A stretch of DNA of 64,000 bases from positions 101,306-165,305 of the forward strand of contig NZ_PJAS01000073.1 of NCBI RefSeq assembly GCF_002836735.1, given 5' to 3'. The notes beneath the pieces are model-generated. The model worked only from the letters and a program-made list of their open reading frames with translations, had not been told where the DNA came from and made no database searches. Position numbers and translations under genes: made by a program. This document shows positions 55,018 to 64,000 of the stretch, in pieces. Each line of letters opens with the position of its first letter. The stretch's first letter is position 1. The stretch is from Psychrobacter sp. 4Bb (GTDB lineage: Bacteria > Pseudomonadota > Gammaproteobacteria > Pseudomonadales > Moraxellaceae).

Positions 55018-56682
55018 ATGAACCCAATGTACACATCTTTTAACGGCTATCTCGGTGGACCTATCGGTTCCATCATTGGTGCTATTTTGATATTCGTTAT
55101 TGGTTGGCTAATAGCCCTTGGTATCGCAGCACTGGTACGCGGCGTACTCTCTAAAGTTAATCTTAATCAGCGTATGAACTCTTCAACAGGTAAAACTTAC
55201 GACCTTGAAGGGATCATTTCCAAAATTGTTTTCTGGTTTATTTTCATCATTGCTATCTCAGGCGCACTTAGCCAATTAAACTTAAACTCTATCTCAGCAC
55301 CATTCGCAAATATGGTTAATCAAGTATTGGCATTTATCCCTAATCTTATCGGCGCTATCGCACTTGGTGTGATCGGTTGGGTCGTGGCTACTGTTGCACG
55401 CACAGCGATCAACGCTGCACTCGCAAAAACCTCTATGGATGAGCGTTTAAGTGCACAAGCTGGCGTAAAACCAATGAGCAGTACGATTGCTGATATGGTT
55501 TACTGGTTCATCTTATTGGTTGTGTTGACTATGGTACTTGGTCAATTAGAGCTTGATGGTTTGTTCGCTCCACTAACTAATATGGTCGACAAAATCTTTA
55601 GCTTCATTCCTAATATCTTGATTGCTGGTGTAGTCTTCGTCGTTGGTTATATCATTGCCAAAGTCGTACGCGGCATCGTAACCAATCTTGTTTCTACTTT
55701 TAATGTACAAGAATTGGCGTCAAAAGCAGGTTTAAGTGAGCAAAACAGCTTACCTAATATTGCAGGTTCATTAGCATTTTTAGTGGTTATTATTCCAACC
55801 ATTATTGCTGCTCTAAATGCACTAAAAATCGAAGTGATTGCTCGCCCTGCGACCAATATGCTTAACAAAATTATGGAAGCATTGCCAAACATCTTTATGG
55901 CAGTCGCTATCCTAGTAGTAACTTTTTATGTTGTACGTATGGTTGCCAACATCATCAAGGGCCTAATTGAAAACACTCAGATTAATCAACTTCCTGCGAA
56001 GGTTGGTTTACAAGAGGCTATGGGTGATAAGAGAGTCTCTGACCTAGTTGGTTATGCAATTATCTTCTTCGCTATGCTATTTGCGGCTATTGCAGCAGCT
56101 GACTTGTTAGGTTTCGAGCCTATCTCAGCTATTATCACAATGTTTATCGCATTCGGTGCAAACATCATCCTAGGCGCAATTATCCTATTCATCGGATTCT
56201 GGCTTGCCAATATCATTGCAGGTGTGGTTGAACGTTCTGAGCAAGGTTCACAATTCCTAGCAAACATCGTACGCGTATTGATTATGGGCCTAGTATTAGC
56301 AATGGGTCTAAAAGCGATGGGTATTGCCGATTCGATCGTTAATCTAGCATTTGGTCTGACACTAGGCGCGGTAGCCGTTGCCTTTGCCCTATCATTTGGT
56401 CTTGGTGGTCAAGAAGCTGCAGCTCGCTTCCTACGTAAAATGCAGGATAAGATGGATCATGAACGCACTGAAGCGAAAGCAAAATCTGCGCTACAGCCAA
56501 GTTCATCAACTCAAGAAAAAGTTGCTGATTCAGTTCGTGAAAACACACCATCTGCTGCTAGCACACCTACCACTGACTTACGTACCGATGTAATTGATAC
56601 ACCACGTGTTGATACTAATGACATCTACAACAGTGATGACGTACTTCCTGATAGCGGTCTCAATGACGACCTCAATAAATAA
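55018..56682 (+). CDS. TM-helix / MscS-related channel protein (CmpX type)
   Basis: The 554-residue inner-membrane protein has several similar units: a glycine-rich membrane helix (GSIIGAILIFVIGWLIALGIAALVRGVLSKV) followed by an amphipathic segment and a P-N-containing helix (FIPNLIGAIALGVIGWVVATVAR, FIPNILIAGVVFVVGYIIAKVVRG, LPNIFMAVAILVVTF). These are TM_helix repeats as in CmpX-type proteins related to mechanosensitive channels. The C-terminal end has an MscS-like GLTLGAVAVAFALSFGLGGQEAAARFL and a disordered S/T/D-rich tail. The site GGAGGATAAG before ATG 55018 is strong. Confidence 0.85.
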   Translation: MNPMYTSFNGYLGGPIGSIIGAILIFVIGWLIALGIAALVRGVLSKVNLNQRMNSSTGKTYDLEGIISKIVFWFIFIIAISGALSQLNLNSISAPFANMVNQVLAFIPNLIGAIALGVIGWVVATVARTAINAALAKTSMDERLSAQAGVKPMSSTIADMVYWFILLVVLTMVLGQLELDGLFAPLTNMVDKIFSFIPNILIAGVVFVVGYIIAKVVRGIVTNLVSTFNVQELASKAGLSEQNSLPNIAGSLAFLVVIIPTIIAALNALKIEVIARPATNMLNKIMEALPNIFMAVAILVVTFYVVRMVANIIKGLIENTQINQLPAKVGLQEAMGDKRVSDLVGYAIIFFAMLFAAIAAADLLGFEPISAIITMFIAFGANIILGAIILFIGFWLANIIAGVVERSEQGSQFLANIVRVLIMGLVLAMGLKAMGIADSIVNLAFGLTLGAVAVAFALSFGLGGQEAAARFLRKMQDKMDHERTEAKAKSALQPSSSTQEKVADSVRENTPSAASTPTTDLRTDVIDTPRVDTNDIYNSDDVLPDSGLNDDLNK

Positions 56683-56711
56683 GTATTTTTTGATTGTTTA
56701 GTTTAGATACG

Positions 56712-56740
56712 AAAAAGACAGCCTAGGCTGTCTTTTTTTA
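56712..56740 (+). terminator. Terminator after the channel gene
   Basis: A perfect, loopless 26-bp palindrome (56712-56737, core GACAGCCTAGGCTGTC) has flanking A and T runs, 29 bp after the stop. It is also symmetrical enough to stop the convergent gene. Confidence 0.9.
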
Positions 56741-56814
56741 TGTCAGTAAATATATTAATAAATTTGTCGTTCTTATTATTAAGAAACGGGTAGAAAGCTA
56801 ACTACGTCTATCTA

Positions 56815-58263
56815 CTACTTATCTTTTCGCGCTGGAATCGTCAAGCTCATCTGTACTTGAGGTAATTTTTCTTTTTGCGCCTTCGCAGGTTTACCATCTT
56901 CCACGCTACTAGCAGGTGGCATATTTTGCTTATCTAACTCCTGTTGCTTTAGCTTTTGCATTTGCTTAGTAAGTTGGCGCTCCCTTTGAGTCATCGCATC
57001 GACTGGCTGAATCCATAAATCAATATCGAAAAAATTCTCATTATTCTCAGTGATAAAGTCGATACCAAGCACGACTACATGATGTAGTTCAATAATTGGC
57101 AAACGTGTGGCAACGTCCTGTGCGATCTTCGCTAGCTTTGGTTGGACAGCGGCTTTGCTATTAGGCCCTTTAGACTCGTGACCATAAAACACCAGTACAT
57201 AATGTCGTCCCAAACTTTCATAAGAATGTTGATGTACGACATAGCCATCTTTTTGCAGCGTTGCGCTCTGTTTAGGATGTCTATATAGCGTACGGATAAG
57301 CTCGTGGCGTGAAAATAAAGACTCATCTAGCAGTTGCTGTTGCCAGTGAGCGAGTGGTATGGCTAACTGTTCGTCGTTATTAGCTACGTGCTTTTTACCA
57401 TACGTATCTATCATCTGCATACTTAGCTGAGACCATATCGTGGCTGCTTGTATCATATGCTGATGGTACATCTGAGCAGTTGAACTTTGGTTCTTGTAGG
57501 CAAGCGTGATGGCTACCAATGCTGAGTTAGGTTCGTCTTGTACTTCATTTTTGATGAGCGCATTGTCGACTACAATGGCAGGGGCAAATAAATCTGGGCT
57601 TTGCAAGAAGCGCTCAACCAAAGCGTCTTCTGACTCGAAACTTGGAATATGATTTACAGCCGATTGCTGCAGCTGCTCCAGATGATAAGCTAAGAAACGC
57701 CATAACTCACATGGGGTTCGTACCGCTGCTGCTATCGAGTACCAGTCGTCCCAACTAAAGACTTGCAGCTGCTGCATGCTTTCACTCATGTCGACAACTA
57801 AGTCTTCTAAAAAGTAACGAACCCCAAAATTGTGTTTAAGTCGCTGTAGAGCACTGTTTGAATTGTTTGCACTGTCATTGTTATCATCTTGATTAAGACT
57901 GCTACTTCCTCCGACAAGCTGAATATCAAAAATCATAGCTTCATAACCAGCTAAGGCATTTTCTTCATTTTGAGACGATAATGATTTATACCATGTAAGT
58001 GCTGACTTTACCGCAGTCATGCGTACAGCCTCAATATCAACTGACTCTGTATCATAGGGTAAATACAGTGTTAGCTCCAACAGCTGTAGCTTGCCAAGTG
58101 GCAACTGATATTGATAGTGACGAGCGATATACTGAGCATTGTATTCATGCTCAATTGTATGCATGCCTGCTAAAGTCACTGCCATAGCATCTGTTTGTAA
58201 ATAACTGACTAGCTCGGTCGTCAGGTAGCCCCAGTCGGGCATGGTAGTAATCGAATGGGACAC
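56815..58263 (-). CDS. Hypothetical cytoplasmic protein
   Basis: This long frame gives about 482 residues from the GTG at 58263, which follows AGAAGG. The frame is open to a GTG at 58302, so the start is uncertain. There is no signal or membrane helix. The sequence has many aromatic and Q/L-rich amphipathic stretches (LPLGKLQLLELTLYLP, YFLEDLVVDMSESMQQL), an S/N/D-rich linker at about 130-150 and a K/Q/E-rich tail of about 60 residues. I do not recognise a family. It is divergent from the SDR gene and has no operon partner. Confidence 0.65.
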   Translation of the reverse strand: MSHSITTMPDWGYLTTELVSYLQTDAMAVTLAGMHTIEHEYNAQYIARHYQYQLPLGKLQLLELTLYLPYDTESVDIEAVRMTAVKSALTWYKSLSSQNEENALAGYEAMIFDIQLVGGSSSLNQDDNNDSANNSNSALQRLKHNFGVRYFLEDLVVDMSESMQQLQVFSWDDWYSIAAAVRTPCELWRFLAYHLEQLQQSAVNHIPSFESEDALVERFLQSPDLFAPAIVVDNALIKNEVQDEPNSALVAITLAYKNQSSTAQMYHQHMIQAATIWSQLSMQMIDTYGKKHVANNDEQLAIPLAHWQQQLLDESLFSRHELIRTLYRHPKQSATLQKDGYVVHQHSYESLGRHYVLVFYGHESKGPNSKAAVQPKLAKIAQDVATRLPIIELHHVVVLGIDFITENNENFFDIDLWIQPVDAMTQRERQLTKQMQKLKQQELDKQNMPPASSVEDGKPAKAQKEKLPQVQMSLTIPARKDK

Positions 58264-58561
58264 AAGTTCCAACCTTCTATTATCGTATGGTGAATATCGC
58301 ACATGCCAGCTCGTAATAATAACAACATCATTATCGCGTATTATAAATATCTGAATGATGCAAAATTATGCTACATAAGCACTATCAGAGACAGTCGCTT
58401 TCAAAGCGATCACTTGTTATGATGATATCAAAGCAGTATTGCTTGCGTGCAAGTTTATGGATGACAAACTGTACTTAGTTGTATTTATCGAAACCGTAGT
58501 CATTGAAATTTTAATCATCGAAACTTTAATGACTATTATATAATAATAGGGATTAAACATT

Positions 58562-59344
58562 ATGAAGCGTTTTAAAGAAAAGACCGTCGTTGTAACGGGT
58601 GCAGGCTCTGGTATTGGCCGTGCAACTGCTATTCGCTTTGCCGAGGAAGGCGCTAGCGTGGTTCTAGTAGGACGTACGGCAGCAACATTAGAAGAAACTG
58701 CCAAAGAGTTGCCGCAAGATCGTACTTGGATTCATACTGACAATTACCTCATTATTACATGCGACATTAGCGTTCAAAGCCAAGTACAAGAGATGGTTGA
58801 GCGCGCTATCGACAAATTCGGCAAAATTGATATCTTGGTAAACAATGCTGGCAAAGCAACTCAAGGTAAAATTACAGAGCTATCTGCTGATGATTGGCGC
58901 TCTGCTATCGATGTAAATCTAAACGGGACCTTCTATGTCTCTCAAGCTGCTATGCCTCACTTAATTGCATCAAAGGGTAATATCGTCAATATTTCATCGC
59001 TTTCAGGTGTGGGTGGTGACTGGAATATGGCTGCTTACAATGCTGCTAAAGCGGGTGTGACTAATTTAACCCGCACATTGGCATTAGATCATGGTTCGGA
59101 TGGTGTTCGTGTTAATGCGGTTAATCCAAGTGTCACCAAAACTGATATGACTACGGCTATCCAAGACAATGAGTCTAAAACGGATAAGTTCTTAGCTCGC
59201 TGTCCGCTTGGACGTTTGGCAACTCCAGAGGATATCGCCGCTGCTATTACCTTTTTAGCAAGCGATGATGCCTCTATGATTACTGGTGTTAATCTACCTG
59301 TTGACGGCGGTGTTAGCGCTTCTAACGGCCAACCACAGTTCTAA
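58562..59344 (+). CDS. Short-chain dehydrogenase/reductase
   Basis: The 260-residue Rossmann enzyme has the cofactor motif TGAGSGIG at 12-19, NNAG at 94-97, the catalytic serine in NISSLSG (about 145), and YNAAK with Tyr159 and Lys163. PVDGG-type C-terminal residues are present. The length and motifs are those of classical SDRs. An R residue after the second strand (VGRTAA) hints at NADP preference. Substrate is unknown. It is alone, with AGGGATT before the ATG, and a strong terminator after. Confidence 0.92.
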   Translation: MKRFKEKTVVVTGAGSGIGRATAIRFAEEGASVVLVGRTAATLEETAKELPQDRTWIHTDNYLIITCDISVQSQVQEMVERAIDKFGKIDILVNNAGKATQGKITELSADDWRSAIDVNLNGTFYVSQAAMPHLIASKGNIVNISSLSGVGGDWNMAAYNAAKAGVTNLTRTLALDHGSDGVRVNAVNPSVTKTDMTTAIQDNESKTDKFLARCPLGRLATPEDIAAAITFLASDDASMITGVNLPVDGGVSASNGQPQF

Positions 59345-59380
59345 ATTGTTAAGCTGATAGGTATCTAAATATTACTCAAA

Positions 59381-59416
59381 AAAAAGCCCCCGATATCATC
59401 ATATCAGGGGCTTTTT
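59381..59416 (+). terminator. Terminator after the SDR gene
   Basis: A 16-bp stem (59381-59396 with 59401-59416, one mismatch) has core AGCCCCCGATAT, a short loop and A/T flanks. It lies 37 bp after the stop. Confidence 0.9.
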
Positions 59417-59524
59417 AAATATGAATTATTGGAACTTAGTTGTAGACAGCTTTAAGTTTTCATACCTGTCATACAACCAGTAATTTTAACTTAACTAATT
59501 GAACTATTATTAATACTATCTAGC

Positions 59525-60259
59525 TTATTCAGCTGCATTATTCATATCTTGTAGTGGCTGCGACAAACGCGCAAGGTGTCTTGGCAACACCCCTTTATAC
59601 TGAGAATATATTTTTGGTAAATCTGCTTCGATATCACCTGTAGGATAAACCAGCGACATAAACCGTATTTCTTTAGTATTGTAGTCCATCGCTACTGGCA
59701 AAATCGGTACACCAGCACCCACCGCTAAATAATAAAAACCTGTCTTCCACGACTCAGTATATTGCCGTGTACCCTCTGGCGATAATCCCAAAAATAATGG
59801 TTCACCAGTTTTGAACTTATCAATACTGGCTTGAAGTACAGAGCCTTTGTTGCCACGATCGATAGGAATAACCCCTATCCAATTTAATAATTGCGCAAAT
59901 ACAGGTACTTTAAATAGCGTGTGCTTGCCCATAATGCTGATTTTGATATCTAATGCAAACAGACTTGGAATCGCATAGATACCATCCACATTAGAAGTAT
60001 GTGGTAGAGCAAGCACTACAGCTTGTGAGATATTTGGAATCTCGCCTACCGTACGCCAACCTGATGCCTTTAACAGCGCGGATGCAATAACAGGCGCAAA
60101 CTTATTGCCACGCTTTGGAACCTTGTCTCCCAAATGCTTTTTGCTAAGTTTTGGGAGTACTTTGGAGCGCGCAGGTTTAGAAACAACAGACTTAGAACGG
60201 TTAAAAATCTTCGGTATCATGACAGCACAATATAATGAAAGGTACTGACATAATACCAT
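59525..60259 (-). CDS. 1-acyl-glycerol-3-phosphate acyltransferase family protein (PlsC-like)
   Basis: The 244-residue protein has the acyltransferase motifs HTSNVDG (H-x4-D), a GVIPIDRG block and SPEGTR, and VPILPVAMDY. These are the catalytic and substrate motifs of the glycerophosphate acyltransferase family. The N-terminal 45 residues are basic (K/R-rich) and precede the first motif. The frame starts at ATG 60259 after AAAGG at short spacing; ATG 60220 (MIPKIFNRSK) is a possible later start. Substrate could be lysophosphatidate or a different lipid, as small soluble PlsC-like proteins vary. It is alone. Confidence 0.82.
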   Translation of the reverse strand: MVLCQYLSLYCAVMIPKIFNRSKSVVSKPARSKVLPKLSKKHLGDKVPKRGNKFAPVIASALLKASGWRTVGEIPNISQAVVLALPHTSNVDGIYAIPSLFALDIKISIMGKHTLFKVPVFAQLLNWIGVIPIDRGNKGSVLQASIDKFKTGEPLFLGLSPEGTRQYTESWKTGFYYLAVGAGVPILPVAMDYNTKEIRFMSLVYPTGDIEADLPKIYSQYKGVLPRHLARLSQPLQDMNNAAE

Positions 60260-60386
60260 TAAGCCTTTGTGGCTAGGCTAAATTTTGCGTGCTTTTATTA
60301 TGTGATAAATCGTTTAGCCATAAATATAAGTAATGACCTATTTTCGATATTTTGCACACATATTTCTTTAAACTTATTGCTAAGTA

Positions 60387-62273
60387 TTAAGAAATATCGG
60401 CCAAATCACCTTTGCTCTCAAGCCATGACTTGCGATCAGAGGCACGTTTCTTAGCCAGTAGCATATCCATCACGCTATTGGTCAGTACCATGTCATCCAT
60501 ATCTAACTGTACTAAGCGGCGTGTATCACGGCTCATCGTCGTCTCACGTAGTTGCTCAGCACTCATTTCACCAAGTCCTTTAAAACGTGTAATCTGAGCT
60601 TTTTTATTACCCGGCACATTGGCTAAAATATGTGCAAGCTCCGGCTCGTCTAACGCGTAGTGAACTTCTTTACCCACATCTACTCGGTACAATGGCGGCA
60701 TGGCCACAAATAAATGACCCGCATCCACTAGTGCAGGGAAATGCTTCACAAACAAAGCGCAGATCAATGTCGCGATATGCAGTCCATCAGAGTCAGCATC
60801 CGCTAAGATACATATCTTGTCGTAACGTAGCTCGGACAAATCATCAGAGGCAGGATCAACACCGATAGCAATGGCAATATCATGAATCTCTTGGCTTGAT
60901 AGCACCGTATCTGAGGATACTTCCCACGTATTTAAGATTTTGCCACGCAGAGGTAATATCGCCTGATAATGACGATCTCTTGCTTGCTTAGCACTACCAC
61001 CCGCAGAATCACCCTCCACCAAGAACAGCTCAGCGCCATCACGTAAATCACCACGGCAGTCTGCCAATTTACCAGGCAATGCGGGTCCCTGAGTAATTTT
61101 CTTACGAGCAACTTTTTTGGCAGATTTCAGACGACGACCTGCTTTATTAATTGCCAATTCAGCGATTTGCGTGCCCATTTCCGCATGCTGGTTTAACCAT
61201 AGGCTAAAAGCATCTTTTGCCAATGTCTGTACAGCGCCCGCCGCTTCACGGCTAGATAAACGCTCTTTGGTCTGTCCAGAAAACTGCGGCTCAGAAAACT
61301 TCAGAGACAGGATATAGTTCACCCCATCCCAGACGTCTTCCGCGGTTAGTTTCACACTACGTGGTAGCAAATTATGAATATCACAGAACTCACGCAGAGC
61401 TTCTAAGATACCCGTGCGTAGTCCGTTGACGTGCGTACCGCCCTGAGCTGTGGGAATCAGGTTCACATAGCTTTCTTGAATCGGTGTGCCACCATCAGGC
61501 AACCAAGACAAGGCAAAGGTAATAGCCGCTCGTTCACCTGCTTTCGCATCATAATTATAATAAAACGGTGCTTCAGGCAATGTTTCCAAACCATCTAATT
61601 GTTCGCTTAGATACTCGACTACCCCATCCGTAAACTGCCAAACGACCTTTTCGTCATTGATATCATCAGTGAACTCAATCGTCAGTCCAGCGGCCAAAAC
61701 AGCCTTTGCTTTTAAATTATGCTTGAGCTGTTTTACATTAAATTTGGGCGTATCAAAGAAACTACCATCCGCCCAAAAGTGCACCCTAGTGCCACGTTTA
61801 CGCTTATTTGAGCTGACTGCTTCAGTCAATGGCGTAACTGGTGCACCATTTTCAAATGCCATATCAAACTGCGTACTGTCACGCCATACCGTAACCTCAA
61901 CGCGAGTTGATAGCGCATTGACGACAGAGATACCCACGCCATGTAGACCACCTGACACTTCATAATTAGAGGTCGAAAACTTTCCACCTGCATGCAAGCG
62001 AGTTAATATCAGCTCAATACCAGATTGACCAAACTCAGGATGGATATCAGTTGGCATACCGCGCCCGTCATCTTCGACAGACAACGATCCATCACTATGC
62101 AATTGCACCTTGATGGTTTTAGCATAACCAGCCAACGCTTCATCTACTGAGTTATCAATAACCTCTTGCGCCAAATGGTTCGGGCGCGTGGTATCGGTAT
62201 ACATACCCGGACGACGACGGACTGGCTCAAGACCTTCTAAAACTTCTAACGATTGCGCATTATATTGACTCAC
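60387..62273 (-). CDS. parE: DNA topoisomerase IV subunit B
   Basis: The 628-residue ATPase subunit decatenates sister chromosomes with ParC. The GHKL fold shows EPVRRRPGMYTDTTRPNHLAQEVIDNSVDEALAG, then DDGRGMP and GGLHGVGISVVNALS. The TOPRIM domain has FLVEGDSAGGSAKQARDR and DADSDG. The TRPNHL-type segment, rather than the GyrB DDGTGLHH form, identifies ParE. yqiA lies just upstream on the same strand, as in E. coli. parC is not in this window. Confidence 0.96.
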   Translation of the reverse strand: MSQYNAQSLEVLEGLEPVRRRPGMYTDTTRPNHLAQEVIDNSVDEALAGYAKTIKVQLHSDGSLSVEDDGRGMPTDIHPEFGQSGIELILTRLHAGGKFSTSNYEVSGGLHGVGISVVNALSTRVEVTVWRDSTQFDMAFENGAPVTPLTEAVSSNKRKRGTRVHFWADGSFFDTPKFNVKQLKHNLKAKAVLAAGLTIEFTDDINDEKVVWQFTDGVVEYLSEQLDGLETLPEAPFYYNYDAKAGERAAITFALSWLPDGGTPIQESYVNLIPTAQGGTHVNGLRTGILEALREFCDIHNLLPRSVKLTAEDVWDGVNYILSLKFSEPQFSGQTKERLSSREAAGAVQTLAKDAFSLWLNQHAEMGTQIAELAINKAGRRLKSAKKVARKKITQGPALPGKLADCRGDLRDGAELFLVEGDSAGGSAKQARDRHYQAILPLRGKILNTWEVSSDTVLSSQEIHDIAIAIGVDPASDDLSELRYDKICILADADSDGLHIATLICALFVKHFPALVDAGHLFVAMPPLYRVDVGKEVHYALDEPELAHILANVPGNKKAQITRFKGLGEMSAEQLRETTMSRDTRRLVQLDMDDMVLTNSVMDMLLAKKRASDRKSWLESKGDLADIS

Positions 62274-62383
62274 AAATGCATCCTTAACTGTTCGCTTGCG
62301 TTTAATTCTATTAAACCATTATAACGAAAAATAGCGACGTTAACGTTAATAGTCCATCGTTCACGTCATATAATGTCGTCTAT

Positions 62384-63037
62384 CTAAGACTTTACTAACT
62401 CTTGTAGCATTTCTATCACCATTGGTAGCTGCTCACCAAAATCACTAAAGCGATGATCGCCACCCGCCTGTACCGTTACCGCTGCGCCCTGCCCTTCATA
62501 AAAAGCTTGAGACAGTTCAGAATTTAATAGCTCATCCCCTTCTTTGAGCAGTACAGCAATTTTATTAGGATAAATGACTTGGGAGATCTGATGATCTGCA
62601 AACCATTGCAAATCTGAGGGCATAATACGCCAGCCACCCGCCGTCGTATGCAAGATTTTATTATCCGATGACTCATCACTACTATCTTGATTTGATACTG
62701 AGTTATCAGAAAAGCGCTGTAGAGTAACATGAGGTTGAATACTAGGATTTAGCAGCAATGCAGGGCAACCTATTTGATTACTAATTAAGGTGGAAAAATA
62801 CCCACCCAATGAGCTACCGACCAATACCGTGTTGGACGATCCTGTCTGCTCGTCTTTACTATTGTTTAACCCTTTTACCAATGACAACAGCTGCTCACGC
62901 ACTTGCGCAGGGGATTTATTCAAATCAGGACGCAGCACAGTGATATCAGGATGATGATGCTGGCAGTATTTTTCTAACAACACACCTTTGGTCGAGTTCG
63001 CATCACTGTCCAGTCCATGGATATAAATCAGGTTCAC
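62384..63037 (-). CDS. yqiA: YqiA-family alpha/beta hydrolase
   Basis: The 217-residue alpha/beta hydrolase has IYIHGLDSDANSTKG at the N terminus, the nucleophile VGSSLGGYFSTLI and a terminal GGDHRFSDF with the catalytic histidine. This is the UPF0227/YqiA pattern; E. coli YqiA is an esterase active on short palmitoyl-CoA-like substrates. An S/N/D-rich insertion near residues 115-130 is not in the E. coli protein. The gene is 110 bp upstream of parE on the same strand, conserving the E. coli linkage. Confidence 0.88.
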   Translation of the reverse strand: MNLIYIHGLDSDANSTKGVLLEKYCQHHHPDITVLRPDLNKSPAQVREQLLSLVKGLNNSKDEQTGSSNTVLVGSSLGGYFSTLISNQIGCPALLLNPSIQPHVTLQRFSDNSVSNQDSSDESSDNKILHTTAGGWRIMPSDLQWFADHQISQVIYPNKIAVLLKEGDELLNSELSQAFYEGQGAAVTVQAGGDHRFSDFGEQLPMVIEMLQELVKS

Positions 63038-63225
63038 GTATCATCTCACTTATTAATTTTGTTATGATTGTCTTATATAGGCCAGTGACGCTAAGCATAG
63101 CACCCGCTACACAAAAATAATAACAATAAAACGGCACACTATTAGTCGGTATTTGCGACATAATAATATGGTCATAATCGTTTTGTGCCAGTCAAAGGAA
63201 TGACGGTAATAGCAATGGAGTCGCC

Positions 63226-63486
63226 ATGAATCAACAGTTTGAGCTGTTCGACATTGACAACCCTTGTATCGGTGTCTGTCAAAGCAATAAAAAAGGCTAT
63301 TGCTTTGGTTGCCTGCGCAGTCGAGCCGAGCGCCAACGATGGCATCATATGACAACAGAGCAGCAACGTGAGGTGCTAAGGCTTATCGCTGGACGTAAGC
63401 TGCGTATCGAGCTCATGCGGCTGCGTAAAAACGAGCAGCTAGGATTTGATTTTGAGGAAGACTTTGAGATAGGTGAGTTGTTTTAA
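63226..63486 (+). CDS. DUF1289 family protein
   Basis: The 86-residue protein has the DUF1289 core: NPCIGVC, a short spacer, then YCFGCLRSRAERQRW. The four cysteines suggest a metal site. The C-terminal half is a charged helix (LRLIAGRKLRIELMRLRKNE) and an acidic FDFEEDFEIGELF tail. The function is unknown. The RBS is GGAGTC before the ATG. It is divergent from yqiA. Confidence 0.85.
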   Translation: MNQQFELFDIDNPCIGVCQSNKKGYCFGCLRSRAERQRWHHMTTEQQREVLRLIAGRKLRIELMRLRKNEQLGFDFEEDFEIGELF

Positions 63487-63523
63487 GAAGTAATTAACGA
63501 GATCAGACATGCTAACAGCATCC

Positions 63524-63832
63524 TCAGAATGCATTAAATTTGGCTAAAATATATGCCCAATAACCTAATAGTAGAATCAGTAGTCCCCACGGTATGGCAA
63601 AGCACCAATAATATAAATCGCTAGTAGTAAATACATAAAAATAAATAGCCATTCCAACACTGATTACAAGCGAAGCTGCATATCCAATCAGCAAGGTAAA
63701 GAGAACATTATTCTCAATTTTGGTTAAGCTTGGGCTATTTTCTGCACAAATATAAAAAAGAAACCCAGTGGTAAAAGCACCGCCAATAGTAATATGCAAA
63801 AACGATATTAGAACTAGCAACCAAATTGACAC
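63524..63832 (-). CDS. Small membrane protein of unknown function
   Basis: The 102-residue frame starts at a GTG after AAGGAAG. Three hydrophobic segments are visible: LLVLISFLHITIGGAFTTGF, LFTLLIGYAASLVISVGMAI and CFAIPWGLLILLLGYWAYIL. The loops contain charged residues, so it is probably a three-helix inner-membrane protein. No family is recognised. Its convergent neighbour is the DUF1289 gene. Confidence 0.55.
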   Translation of the reverse strand: MSIWLLVLISFLHITIGGAFTTGFLFYICAENSPSLTKIENNVLFTLLIGYAASLVISVGMAIYFYVFTTSDLYYWCFAIPWGLLILLLGYWAYILAKFNAF

Positions 63833-63968
63833 GCATACTTCCTTATTAGTCTAATGATGGCTTTGTCTTTAATACAGTCAAGTTTTTCTATAATCAATAC
63901 TGAAATACGCTTGCTAGAATAAATTAGACTGAAATCAGTAGATCTGTCACCAAACCGCACGCAAAGAA

Positions 63969-64000
63969 AATCCCCCGACTAGGTAACTAGTCGGGGGATT
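63969..64000. terminator. Strong terminator cut by the window end
   Basis: A perfect 14-bp inverted repeat (63969-63982 with 63987-64000, core TCCCCCGACTAG, 4-nt loop) reaches the last base. Its T run lies outside. It probably ends the gene to the right of the window on the minus strand, or is bidirectional. Confidence 0.75.

Overview
The window reads as chromosome of a Psychrobacter-like bacterium (Moraxellaceae, Gammaproteobacteria). The inference rests on protein sequence style, moderate-to-low GC by eye, a split division/cell-wall cluster, ribH-nusB-thiL-pgpA, and parE next to yqiA. No species name can be fixed from sequence alone. Most of the window is core housekeeping DNA. There is no prophage, rRNA operon, CRISPR array or complete insertion sequence.

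Layout. 1-3.0 kb: the end of a universal stress protein, then glnK-amtB behind a probable sigma-54 promoter. 3.0-8.2 kb: small secreted proteins, a secreted nuclease, tRNA-Ser, a lipoprotein, a repeat-rich basic protein and an RlmA-like rRNA methyltransferase. 8.2-17.0 kb (minus strand): rsmH-ftsL-ftsI-murE-murF-mraY, closed by a strong terminator. 17.1-21.2 kb: gltX, two accessory small genes, tRNA-Ala and tRNA-Glu, and a LysE-type exporter. 21.2-26.9 kb: aconitase, a DUF3025 protein, a YdjM-like membrane protein and a YchJ protein. 27-31.2 kb (minus): a two-gene AAA ATPase/PIN nuclease module downstream of yafJ, a DUF2007 gene and a homoserine kinase. 31.3-39.2 kb (plus): hisF, ribH-nusB-thiL-pgpA, glmU, glmS. 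39.4-47.0 kb (minus): an alcohol dehydrogenase gene broken by a 103-bp MITE, a DMT exporter with an AraC-type regulator, and an RND efflux pump with its adaptor. 47.5-64 kb: recG, a patatin-like lipoprotein, argA, an FKBP isomerase, a TM-helix channel protein, an SDR, an acyltransferase, parE-yqiA and small genes.

How genes work together. GlnK gates AmtB. The dcw block makes and cross-links septal peptidoglycan, and glmS-glmU supply its UDP-GlcNAc precursor. ribH, nusB, thiL and pgpA form a conserved mixed-function operon. The adaptor and RND genes overlap and make an inner-membrane pump that needs an outer-membrane channel encoded elsewhere.

Most notable observations: (1) a TA-flanked 103-bp MITE inserted exactly in the alcohol dehydrogenase reading frame, whose only in-frame stop is its own first codon; (2) an ATPase + PIN nuclease pair with all motifs intact and a 13-bp dyad upstream, a candidate defence or toxin-type module; (3) a structured leader upstream of ribH with two competing pairing partners.
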